Of a stretch of DNA of 64,000 nt, positions 34,294 through 64,000 are shown one piece after another; position 1 is the first letter of the stretch, and each line of letters starts with the position of its first letter. Under the pieces are notes generated by a model, which did no database searches, was not told the DNA's origin, and saw only the letters and a list, made by a program, of their open reading frames with translations. The DNA is from Glandiceps talaboti (taxonomy: Eukaryota > Hemichordata > Enteropneusta > Spengelidae), in the NCBI RefSeq assembly GCF_964340395.1, contig NC_135566.1, positions 10,912,501 through 10,976,500 of the forward strand, given 5' to 3'. Position numbers and translations under genes: made by a program.

Positions 34294-36585
34294 CTGTAAG
34301 TTATGTGTATAGAAATGTGGTTGACTACAACTACAAAAACTACATCACTTCCTATGTGACTACCATACTACATGTAATGTATACCTCATAAGTGGAAATA
34401 TCAAAACACACAAATATGTAGTGACTTCAAGTTTAAAAGCAGTCAATGTATCCATGAGTAAGAACATTTTAGACAAAAAACATGTTTTTACAGATTATAA
34501 ACCTTAGTGCGACATGTGAAAAAAATTACCATATTTGACAATTTGTTAAAGTTTACAAATAGCTAAAAGTGAGAATCACTAAAGAGTGCAGTTTTTTCGT
34601 TGTATTTTTTTTTCCGGGGGGGGGGGGGGGGGGAGTATTTTTTTTGTTAGCAACAAAGAAAAGAGATGCATACCTCACTATATCACAAATGTAAATCAAA
34701 ATCACAGCTTTTAATAGTCAACAAACAACAAGTAACACTTGGGGTATTTATCTTGTCTTTATTGTGAAATGTTATGACAGAACACCATGACACCTGAAAA
34801 CACTGTAAGCATGAGTGCAAATACCCCTGAGTACCCACACTGGAACTACATGGCATGGAGTTCTGTTATATTATTACATATATTTATCTGAAACAGCAAA
34901 TTTCCATAAAAATCATACAGCACGATCACACGATTTCATGTGTAGCGGACGATCAAATCCTCATTTGTATATCATTTGTATGCAGGTATGTAATAATGTT
35001 TTCAGTAATGCACTGCAGTGAAAATACCACTTGTTTGCGTGCACACCAGTGCAAGTAGTCTCTGGTACATATGTAATAATATGTAGAAAGTATAAGTCAA
35101 TGAAAGTGCATCCAAACCTTAATTCAAAGACACTACATTTATTTAAGATTTGAAAAAAAAAACCATTCCACAAGCCTAAAAGTTAAAATAGCTTTAGCAG
35201 CATTATAGGTATGTCTTGTTTAGCATTAATTAGTTCAAAAGTTATGCCAAATTAATCATAAATTTGCTTCCATTTGATTTTCATTTTTGTTTTGGTATGA
35301 CGTACCATTAAGCTGTTTCAGCAGTTACTCTTTGAAGGGAGATAAGAGATCTTTCAACGGTTTTCTCACTTTTGTCTGGTTTAATAGTTTGCTCTCATAT
35401 ATATTATGTCAAGTACTATGATGCACCTTCATCTGCTGTATGAAGTTGTTCAAATTTCTTATGAGTTGGCACTGCCATTAAATTTGAGTAAAAAATGGCC
35501 TTGTATATGATAAAGTGTTTCAACAATGATCACTTTTTTGTAGCTATAAACTACTTTGTGTATTTATGTTATTGGAATTTACTCTGTTAAAAGCTTATAA
35601 GTCAGTTCTAGTTTTGACTTGGCAAATACTTATTTTGTCCAGAAAATTCAACTTTAAATTGGGCCAGTTATTCAATTGTACATACTAAATTTAACGTTCT
35701 TTAGATATTAAAACTTCCCTATAATCATAGTGGCTTTAATGTAGAAACTGTACATGATTGTAATATACAGTAATTTATGTCATACACATTCCAGCAACAG
35801 CAATGGTCAGCTGACTTGTAAAAACAAAAGCTGGTGTACTCTTTAACTGTAGAGGGCGCTATACATCCTCGACACATTTTGAGTTGCGTCTTCCATACAT
35901 GTTTTATTCATCTAGTTGCATACAGTACGAATATCGCCATCTGTACTGAACATCAATTATCAAACAAACATGAGGTTTCAGCAGGAGTGTTTGTAATGGT
36001 GACAAAATTAATAAAATACAAAACAAAAGTTAGTGTTCTGTGGTACAAACAGTACTTATTCTCCTCCGTCCAATACATATTATAATTCATGGTCAATGAG
36101 TGAAATGCTTATGTCAAAAGTTTCCTCGGTGCCATTGTTGGTTGCCATGATGGACATTTTCGTAGGCCTTGAACTTTTTTACTTCTAAAAAGTACCTAAA
36201 GTGTATGATGATAGTAATGTGAGAAGCAGTGTCTCCCATCCTATATTGCTGTAAAGATGGCCCATCTTAGTTCTTTGTGTATGTTATGACCCAGCCGACC
36301 CCATATCTATGGAATCTGACTCATGATCAGAATCGACCATACCATTCCATTGAAATGAAAGTCTTCATCATTTATGTGTCTTCATTCTGAAGTTTGGCCT
36401 CCTGGTCAACTCCTGGTGGTAAACTTTACACGATGCAGCATTCAACAGATCTCAATAATCCTAATGTGTCAGATACCATGAAATGGGGTGCTATTGCCCA
36501 AAAGGACATCCAGGAATCTGTTTCTACTAAACAAATACTTCAAAGGCTTACTTCTCCAATAATTCAGTTCTCACCAGCATTGGCT

Positions 36586-37038
36586 ATTAAAGGGGTACGC
36601 CACAGAAACATTTCCATAAAACATGGGCTCACGTCATGATTTTAAAATATGTACAGGTATTTACAATTTCAGAGAAACATCAAGTTGATCTTGTGCATTC
36701 ATAGGGTATCTATGCTATGAGCTATTGCATCTTGGGAGATAGTAGAAATACATTATTCAGTGGGAGAACACTGAATATTCATGAGTACAAAATGCTATAC
36801 ACTTCAGTGTAAAACAGCTGTCATGAATATTCAGTGTTCAACTATTGAATAATGTATTTCTGTTATCTCCCATGATGCAATAGCCCAGAGCATAGATACC
36901 CTAGTATAAAGGCACAAGATCAACTTGATGTTTCTCTGAAATCACAAATAATTGTAGGTGATGTAAAATCATGAAATGACTCTCTAGAACCCATAGTTTA
37001 TGAAAATGTCTCTATTTCCTGGAGTGGTGTTCCCCTAT
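36586..37038. repeat. MITE family C, second copy
   Basis: Same layout as 20558-20998. The left starts TTAAAGGGGTACGCCACAG and the right ends CTGGAGTGGTGTTCCCCTATA. AACATCAAGTTGATCTTG pairs with CAAGATCAACTTGATGTT. A central pair, ACACTGAATATTCATGA and TCATGAATATTCAGTGT, flanks a small loop. The two copies keep the same internal order, so it is a true family. Confidence 0.88.
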
Positions 37039-38689
37039 AAATACAGTTGTAGCTACGACTATAATCTCTGCACCACTGATTTTAGAAGTGCCAAAAAAGA
37101 CTGTCTCATTGTCTAACAGCTTCACTGTACCAGCTTCATATTTTGTATCAATATTTTCAGATTATATAGATATTTTTAGACATTACACTCTTTGTTAGTA
37201 AATACAACTTTGGAAATAACAGCGTTGCGGTTGCTTGGTTGTGGCAATGAAGAATGAGACAAGTTTCAAGCAAAGACATACAATATAATCAGTGTCGGTA
37301 ACTTTTCAAAGTATAAACACCACAGGATCCCCGGTGACACACTCTGTTTACTGATTAGGACACTGCATGTGATAATGATCAAATGGGACAGTGTGGCTCA
37401 AACCAGAGGCTCATGATCATACCATTATGAAGTATAATATTAAATACAATTTCGTATACAACAACAACAACAACAACAACAACAACAGTAACAACTTCAT
37501 CTTATTATAATTCAAGCTACATACAACATGTTATTTGTTGATCACTGAAATCAGTATTGAAATGGATTTATTATTTTGTCTATTCATGTACTTCGAATGA
37601 TTTATTTTGTTATCCAGCAGGCGCACACGTAGCATTACTTTTACAAAATGAAGTCATCCCTCGGAAAATGGTTCATGTAAATTTACGCTCAAAAGTTGTG
37701 AGAGTTGGAACAAAAATACTCGACATGTTATCAATTTATCATTATTTCAAACCCAACTGCTTGTCCGACATGTAGATAATTGACTTTGGCTTTCCCATTG
37801 GCATGCAAGGGTAAACAATGCCTTCTGTAAACATGCTATACCAAATCATGTACTGTTGTCCTCGCTTGGTACATGTAATTCCGACATCTTTGCTACCTCT
37901 GATTTGCAAAAAGATGACTTCAATTCTGGTCGACACATTATGTGACTGTACAAACACGTGTGTGGTGTACGGGCCTTAGTTTGCTGTCAGTACACGTAAG
38001 TTATATCTCTCTTCCCATCGCTCATTCCATTTTGGCTGTGTGTTGTGTCGGCATTGATAACACTAATGTACGTGTATCTAAGTAATAAATGCTATTTCTT
38101 GCCAATTATTTTGTAATAGACTAAACATTCCATAATCAAAAATACACACCACTCGGTTTCATTTCACCAACATTAAGATGTAACATTTCAAAATTCAAAG
38201 ACCAACCCTACCGAGAAATGGTATGTGCTATGGTGCGTCTTGTACAATCTTATCTAATGTTATCAGCAGTAAAGGAAGTCACGTTGACGGCATGAACAGT
38301 CCTAGAACACCGTGGGAGTTTATTTTAGAACATGACAGATATAAACAAAATCATAAAGCTTTCCGTCAACCGACATCAGAGGCACCGGCTGTTGTTTTGT
38401 GTCACTTATCTTGTTGTCTTTACTTAAATTGTCTCTGCTTGAAGCTCACTTCATGCAAGCAACCGCAACGCTCTATATTCCATAGTTGTATTTGCAATGT
38501 AATGTTGTATTATACATGTATCAGAATTATTTCATTTATCCAATTTGTAAGTATGCAAATTAATGTAAATATTGTATTTTTACTCGTTGGATTTCATGAA
38601 TTAAAAAAAAATTGGAATTTGTATTTGAGTGTGACTTTTCTTTTCATCAATTAACCAGGTATATTCACTAAAATTGGTCAATTACTTAT

Positions 38690-39010
38690 AAAAAAGACAT
38701 TGTATCTGTTAATTAGTGGTCAATATTATCTGTAGGTAGTGTAGTGACACATGTACATTTTGAGCGAAATCTCGGTTTTGAATCTGTCACCCTGTTAAAA
38801 TTGTACTAGTTGTAACGAGTATCATTTTTCGAATTAGACAACCACAATATATTCACTGAAAATTGTTGCCAATAATTAGATAACTAACCATGCTAATCAG
38901 TGGTTGATATTATCCGTAAGAAGTACAGAAACAGGTTGAAATTGGGGTTGCCGTTGAGGGCGCTATTTTGGATGGGAACCCCAAAATCAATTTTGGTTTG
39001 ATTTATCATG
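38690..39010. repeat. Dispersed repeat family L, copy 2
   Basis: Collinear with 27990-28245 from TGTACTAGTTGTAACGAG to AACCCCAAAATCAATTTTGG. The preceding ~100 bp (TATTCACTAAAATTGG ... TTAGTGGTCAATATTATC) look like a further partial unit, so this locus carries about one and a half copies. Confidence 0.5.
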
Positions 39011-39307
39011 TACTAGTATATGTCCAGCCCATGCAGTCTCCAGATTCAGAGAGAAACACAAAAATAACCCTCCCTACTTCAGTGAAGACAACTGCTGGGC
39101 CAATCATGAGCAAGCAAATAACATCTGAACCCCACCCCACCCCCCCATTCACATTTGCTCTGAAGTACTAAATAAAAAGAACGATAACTTCCATAAATAG
39201 TAGACTGAATGACAGGTTTGTTGAGATTTTTTTTTTAAATCGCATTGTCACATCATTTTAGATCAACTGTCCTGACCAGAAACAATTCTCTCTTTTTGGG
39301 GGCCTTA

Positions 39308-39496
39308 GGTGTCACCCCAATCTGATTAAAATCTGATGTGGTGAAAGCGGCTAGATGTCCTTATTTACCTCTATTCATCGTGTTGTCTTAGAGTCACTCC
39401 GAAGAAAACAAACGTCACAACACGATGAATAGAGGTAAATAAGGACATCTAGCCGCTTTCACCACATCGGATTTTAATCAGATTGGGTGTCACCCC
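39308..39496. mobile_element. Near-perfect hairpin element with 11-bp direct repeats
   Basis: Arms 39319-39386 and 39417-39484 are inverse complements over 68 bp with a single mismatch, separated by a 30-base loop. GGTGTCACCCC lies at 39308-39318 and again at 39486-39496, like a target-site duplication. The whole is 166 bp plus flanks with no open frame. The near-identity of the arms implies a young insertion or arm homogenisation. Confidence 0.9.
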
Positions 39497-40300
39497 TTAC
39501 ATGACAATTGACATTTTTTTTTAAAGTTTTGAAAAAAAATTTTTGACTTTTTTCAGAAACAGAGCATCATGGTATTTTTAAAACATTTCCTTCGAAGATG
39601 GAAATATTTCCTTGAAAACACACTCTTTTTAGAAAGGAATAGAAAAGCCATGCCAAAACAGCACACATTTAAAAAAAGAAGAAAAGAAAACAATTTATTG
39701 TAATAAAAGTAACATTATGAAAAATGCAATAGAAGTCTGAATTCCCGCAAATATTAACAAATGGATAAGAAAAGATAGTCTGTAACATTAGAATATGCAA
39801 ATGATATGGTCAGAAAAGAGGGCAAAGTGGATTGTATAGTGTAAAGAGATTGTGTGAATGCTCCTCGCTTTGTTTCAGATGCCTTGCCCCAGTGTACCGA
39901 TAGGAGGCGTCTTCTAAGACAGGTTTACCAATTATTACAACTCAATTTTACAGAATTTGTGTGATGTAGCATTGGTGAAAATAACCTTACTTTGCCTCTA
40001 AACATGCAGATAAAGGATTTGTCGAATTCATTAAAACATGTCTTTTACAGTTTCGAAGGACCAAGAACTAGTGGACCTATTTGTGTGGGTTGTAATGAAT
40101 GTGTTTTATTGATACTGCAACACATCCTGACATTAAAATAACAAAGAATTGTCACTAGCTTTTTCTAGTAACTTTTTGGGTCTTTTTTGTGAATCTTTAT
40201 TCACCTTTCATATTCACCTATTTCCAAATGATGCGATGTTCAATTTGAAACATAATCCTGCATCGCCTTTTATGGAAAGCCTGTAGTCATTGTATGCAAA

Positions 40301-40310
40301 ATATTTAAAT
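40301..40310 (+). promoter_or_regulatory. Possible TATA-like element of the kringle gene
   Basis: ATATTTAAAT lies 80 bp upstream of the start codon of the secreted kringle protein gene, a plausible position for a TATA element with a short 5' UTR. The surroundings are AT-rich, so the evidence is weak. Confidence 0.25.
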
Positions 40311-40389
40311 AACATATTATGTTTGATGTCAACTTCTCATATCACTACACGCAAATCACCACACATCTTTTATATGGCAAACATCCAAA

Positions 40390-54370
<13,981 letters not shown>

Positions 54371-54964
54371 TCACAGCAAAAAACAAAGGGACAGATATTA
54401 TTGCTGAGATTGCTATTTTCCAAAGGAAAACGTCACACGAATCCTGCTACTACAAATGTATAAATTTATGCTCTATACAGTATGATACGTGTTCTTTGCT
54501 TAAGGGTATTAGGGAAATGTACTCAAGTCAAAACGTTGCCATATTGAGACTGTAGATAAGGAAAACAACAATCTAAGAAATACTACACGTCCCTATGAGC
54601 AAAAAAACATCCTTAGTATACGTAAGTGATGTTAGATTAATTAAATCAAGTAACCCAGAAAACCAAGTGTTAATTATATATTGAAAATTAACAAGTATAA
54701 AAAAAGTTACGACTGAAAGTAATGATAGCTATACATGACATGTCTTGGGATGTCATTGGATTCATTCCTCATAAAACACTATGGTTATATGTGATTTATA
54801 TATGCATGCCATTTTGAGAATTAATTGACCTATCACTATACGAAAAGTCACATTTGACCGTGTCTTTCCACCGGGGTAAATATTGAGCAGAGGGTGTGTA
54901 AATGTGGTGAGTATGAGACGAAGTTCCACGTTTGACTTAATTTACCCCCGGTGATCTCTCCTCT

Positions 54965-55085
54965 TGGGGCTGTAGACATTCAAAAGTGGTACTGTGTCTC
55001 GTACTACCCCTGGACCGAGATAGTGGTTAAGTGGGTCACATATAAGGTAAAGGTTGGGTAAAAGTGGGTAAATTGGACTTTTGGT
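54965..55085. repeat. Dispersed repeat, second copy of the 15955-16145 family
   Basis: TCAAAAGTGGTACTGTGTC, TAGTACTMMCCC-like and AAGGTTGGGTAAAAGTGG blocks are in the same order as at 15965-16060, without the internal tandem expansion. Confidence 0.5.
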
Positions 55086-55273
55086 GTAGTGTATTTTGGT
55101 CGTCATAACCACTATTAATCAATTATTCAAGAATCTTTATAAAGCTAATGAATGCAGCACACAAGTAAAGCCCCAAATCAGTGTTTGAAAAGCATTTTCT
55201 GAAAGATGAATCTGGTGTTACTCTATAATGGTCTGAGTTCTACCATCTGAATTTCAAAAGTCAGTGACTGTCA

Positions 55274-55656
55274 GCTCAGACCACAGGGAGCACAGGCTCA
55301 GTTAGTTTTATTTACAAATACAAACAAACAAGTAAATAAACAAACAAAACACTAATACAAACAAACAAACAAGTAAGTAAGTAAATAAGTAAGTAAGTAA
55401 ACAAACAAACAAACAAACAAACACACACACACAAAAACAAACAAACAAAAACAATTAAACCGACAAATGAGTAGATACATACATGAGTAAACAACAAACC
55501 AACAGACAAACAAACACTACCCCGCAATTGTCACCATTGTTTGTTTGTTTGTTTGTTTGTTTACTTACTTACTTGTTTGTTTGTGTTTTGTTTGTTTGTT
55601 TACTTGTTTGTATTTGTAAACAAAACTAACTGAGCCTAAGCTCCCTGTGCTCAGAC
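55274..55656. mobile_element. MITE family G copy 1, tetranucleotide arms, 8-bp direct repeats
   Basis: GCTCAGAC at 55274-55281 and 55649-55656 flank an inverted repeat whose ends read ACAGGGAGCACAGGCTCAG and CTGAGCCTAAGCTCCCTGT. The arms continue as GTTAGTTTTATTTAC / GTAAACAAAACTAAC and then as long (CAAA)n on the left and (GTTT)n on the right. An 8-bp duplication fits hAT-type insertion. Copy 2 is at 57497-57860. Confidence 0.85.
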
Positions 55657-55685
55657 TGAAATACTAGTAATCCGTAATGTACGTT

Positions 55686-55711
55686 GTGATGGGGCGCCCT
55701 CACACATCGGT
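55686..55711 (+). repeat. Short conserved block, partner of 29396-29421
   Basis: GTGATGGGGCGCCCTCACAC followed by ATCGGT. It lies 30 bp beyond the family G element. It may be a remnant of a structured SINE-like element. Confidence 0.6.
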
Positions 55712-56629
55712 CAGCAAGTTTACATTCAGTTTGTAAAATACAAGTCTCTGATACAAGTGTGTATGACACTTTGAGAGAGAGAAAGACACGTGGGTAACTA
55801 TGGCACAGTTTGGCAATTATGTTGAATTTGTTTTCAAATTTTGTTTGCTAGGGCAACAACAAAATCTGTTTCTGGTAATTTACTTGGATTTACTTGGATC
55901 GGTATAGCTGACGATTGAAGGGGTACTGATATCGATTTCTTACTAGAAATGTAACATGGGCTGCAATGTATATTAAAGATATATATATATACACTCAATT
56001 TATTGTGCAAGTTCATTTTAAATCACAGTAATTAATTAAACTGAATTGTTCACTATTTCACCTCATTCTGCCACAGCTTAGCTTTGAAAGGTATAATGAA
56101 ATGCATGTCACAAAAACATTCACAGATATCTCACACGTAAATCATCACCCTTCCTTATCATACCTAGTCTAGTTCCTATCGTTACGATTTTTACCTTCAC
56201 TCACATAAATCACAGTTGGCATCCAGACTATCTATACCATACCCAACTCCCCACTACCTCAAAAGCCATTCAGTTTTAGAGTTATGGTCGTAAAAAAATT
56301 TACCTATTCAAAAATTCCAATAATTTCTTCAAGGAATACCTATCATTGAGCTGCACATCATGATGTGGTCCCAAAATCCACATATCGTGCAAAAGGGGTG
56401 ATTGACTCCATTGGTTGACCTAACCTGACAATTTTCATTCACATCAGATGGACGGCTCAGATGCCTCATTTGTCACTGTCAGTAGAAATATGCAACGCCC
56501 TTTCGGTCTTGTTAGCGTAGCACAGAGCGCAGCTAGTGTCTACATTTATAGAAACTGTAGAAGGTCTGCTACCCGGGTCTGCTACGTTGCGCAATATTGT
56601 CTGGTTAAAACTGACGTGACAGACAGAAA

Positions 56630-59885
<3,256 letters not shown>

Positions 59886-61631
59886 TGCCTTTGCATTATG
59901 ACATGTGACACTCCCCTTTACAATTCTACCACTAGGCTGTCGTCACCGACAGTCGTTCTGACTTCCAATAATCTATTTTCTAATATTTTTGTTGATACAT
60001 GCAGAAGAGTAGCTTTCGGAACTACGTGCCCACAGACATTTGTTACCCGAGATATGTTTATGATTACAGCAAACTATCAATTATATTAACAAATGACATT
60101 GGTAAAATAACCCTGTTTTCTAGGACCGCGTAAAGCCGTCAGCGGAGTAATGCTGTCGCCTTATTTTACTAAATTCATTTATTATCGGCCAAATACATCA
60201 ATATTATCGATAATTTGCTGTATTCTAAAACAAATATTTCCGCATGTACCTTTAGTTGTACGGGTTTTGTGGTCATGACAATGGTAGAATTATCTCGTAC
60301 GTTGAAGACGTGCAAAGTTTCTCGATGGTTCTCGAAAAAAAACACAATGACAATTTTTAAAAAGATCCTAGTTTGCATTTGCATTTGGGCACGTTTTTTT
60401 TTTTAAAAAAAGGTGTTTCCAGTGAATATCATTATTCCATTGATATTCTAATATAAGTGTCATATTTTTTTACAGTAGAAAATCATTGCAAAGTTGTTTT
60501 ACTAATTGAAAATCTAAAATAAATACACACTGTTCATCCATGTGACCATTCAGAGACCATTTTCTGATACAAAAAGTCAAAGTTTATGCAAATATACACG
60601 TTGAATCTGATTTCAAAATTCTCATTAAAATGTTATTTATCAACTGTTAGGGGCTTTAGTAATTACTGGGTATGTGACTCTATATATTGCCTGTTGACAC
60701 CCCCATACAGTGTACGTGACTCTATATTGCCTGTTGACACCCCCATACAGTGTACGTGACTATATTGCCTGTTGACATCCATAGTGTACGTGACTCTATA
60801 TTGCCTGTTGACACCCTAGTGTACGCACATCACTCTATATTTATTGTTGACACTCCCAACAGTGTACGTGACTCTATATTGACTGTTGTCACCCCACACT
60901 GTTTATGTGACTCTACAGTTGACACTCTCACACACTGTTCGTGACTCTCCCACACATCAAGTTGTAGGTGAATCTATATTGACTGTTGACACTCCCACAT
61001 AGTGTACGTGACTCTCCTTACACTACAACTAATACATGTGTAAATTGATTCATTATAGCAGCAATTTGACTTGTATGTTGATATTGTGGTACAACTGTTC
61101 GGTGACAGTGGTGAGATTTGGCCATGGTGGTAATGGTGGGATGTGGCAATGGTAAGATGCATTGAATGTAGCCCTCCCTCGAGAACCAGTTTGTAAATTC
61201 CACACCTAATTCCCTGGCCCTCTCCGGAGTGACAATGCAATACAGCGCCACGTATACATGAGCCTCGTTTTTACTGTCGCAGGTGACACCTACCCTTTCC
61301 CCCTATGCAAATTTTCACAACCCCTCTCTACACATTCCTACGCAGAGTTCAATGTTGAAAAGCGTATCCAAAATAATGCACGTGAATGGATTTATCACAT
61401 TCTCTATAGTGGTCTGAGTCACATCACAAGAGCGCTAAAAACATGAAAAGGGGAATGTACAATGTATATATATAAACCATAAACTAGGGGAGTCTTTGAC
61501 CCGTCAGAGCACTGAGGTCATACGTCTGTGGCGACCACTGTGATTGCGGTTATTTATATTTGGAAGCGTTGATATTTTTTCTCTGACAATACAGCTTGTT
61601 CCCAGTAACCCTAGGATTTGGTACCGGTATC
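59886..61631. other. Intergenic, CTHRC1-like gene to UNC93-like gene
   Basis: Holds a family A MITE fragment (60480-60546, GAAAATCTAAAATAAATAC ... TTCATCCATGTGACCA) and a minisatellite. The 400 bp before 61632 probably include the UNC93-like promoter. No TATA or other clear signal was found. Confidence 0.5.
60668..61018. repeat. ~40-bp minisatellite (GTGACTCTATATTGCCTG)
   Basis: Eight to nine degenerate units with GTGACTCTATATTG, CTGTTGACACYCCCA and CAGTGTAC. The first two or three are nearly identical; later ones carry deletions (units of 30-45 bp). Non-coding. Confidence 0.85.
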
Positions 61632-63587
<1,956 letters not shown>

Positions 63588-63620
63588 GTAAGTCCAAGAA
63601 CACATACTCTGAAATCTGAA

Positions 63621-64000
<380 letters not shown>

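Larger units (their letters stand above)
34065..40389. other. Intergenic region, WD40 gene to kringle gene
   Basis: No exon with family resemblance was found on either strand. The first part is presumably the WD40 3' UTR; AATAAA occurs at 36010-36015 and ATTAAA-type signals earlier, but the cleavage site cannot be fixed. Poly-G is at 34617-34634 and (CAA)n at 37458-37487. Fold-back elements and the CATGTG cluster are listed separately. The open frame at 38223-38654 has no recognisable domain. Confidence 0.6.
54371..56629. other. Intergenic, kringle gene to CTHRC1-like gene
   Basis: Presumed 3' UTR of the kringle gene (ATTAAA near 54643 is a possible poly(A) signal), then repeat-family copies at 54965-55085, 55274-55656 and 55686-55711. 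From ~55715 to 56629 I see no gene; the last 100 bp are less AT-rich and probably form the promoter and 5' UTR of the next gene. Confidence 0.55.

Noticed and set aside
38223-38654. 143-codon plus-strand open frame in the intergenic region
   Set aside because: No domain, signal peptide or splice context recognised; composition matches surrounding AT-rich DNA. It could be a lineage-specific exon, but nothing supports it.
61596-61631. Upstream extension of the UNC93-like frame from a TTG
   Set aside because: TTG starts are not usual in animals; the first in-frame ATG (61632) follows a stop-bounded leader and fits the family N-terminus.

Overview
This is animal nuclear DNA: intron-rich genes with GT-AG splice sites, AT-rich introns of up to 22 kb, many microsatellites and dense short fold-back transposons. 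The protein set (GNB1L, a CTHRC1-like collagen-triple-helix protein, an UNC93-like membrane protein, and a secreted kringle protein carrying PCSK9-type Cys-rich modules) points to a marine invertebrate. A non-vertebrate deuterostome such as a hemichordate or cephalochordate is my best guess, but the species cannot be fixed from the sequence. All exon structures were assembled by eye from reading frame, splice sites and phase; no alignment or RNA data were available.

Layout. 1-4063: the first three coding exons of GNB1L on the minus strand; the gene runs off the left edge. 4064-5001: a compact head-to-head promoter with a perfect NRF1-type palindrome. 5002-34064: a nine-exon plus-strand gene for a 368-residue WD40 protein, with a 22-kb first intron that holds mostly mobile-element debris. 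34065-40389: intergenic DNA with a cluster of CATGTG motifs and several fold-back elements. 40390-54370: a ten-exon plus-strand gene for a secreted 671-residue protein (signal peptide, angiopoietin-like Cys/coiled-coil N-terminus, PCSK9-CRD-like modules, three kringles). 54371-56629: intergenic. 56630-59885: a four-exon CTHRC1-like gene. 59886-61631: intergenic with a 40-bp minisatellite. 61632-64000: the first two coding exons of an UNC93-like transporter-fold gene, which continues past the right edge.

The most unusual object is the kringle gene. Its three kringle exons (all phase 1-1 and freshly tandem-duplicated together with their introns) sit inside one Cys-rich module rather than between modules. 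They occupy the intron position that, in the next module, is an ordinary phase-1 intron. Skipping the kringles would restore a continuous module in frame. The last large intron of the gene also holds a 1.76-kb minisatellite with higher-order structure.

The rest of the unusual signal comes from repeats: roughly ten families of palindromic MITE-like elements, several with flanking direct repeats of 5-13 bp that look like target-site duplications, including a near-perfect 68-bp-arm hairpin. An inverted (GA)n/(CT)n pair brackets an UNC93 exon. I found no tRNA, rRNA or CRISPR array.
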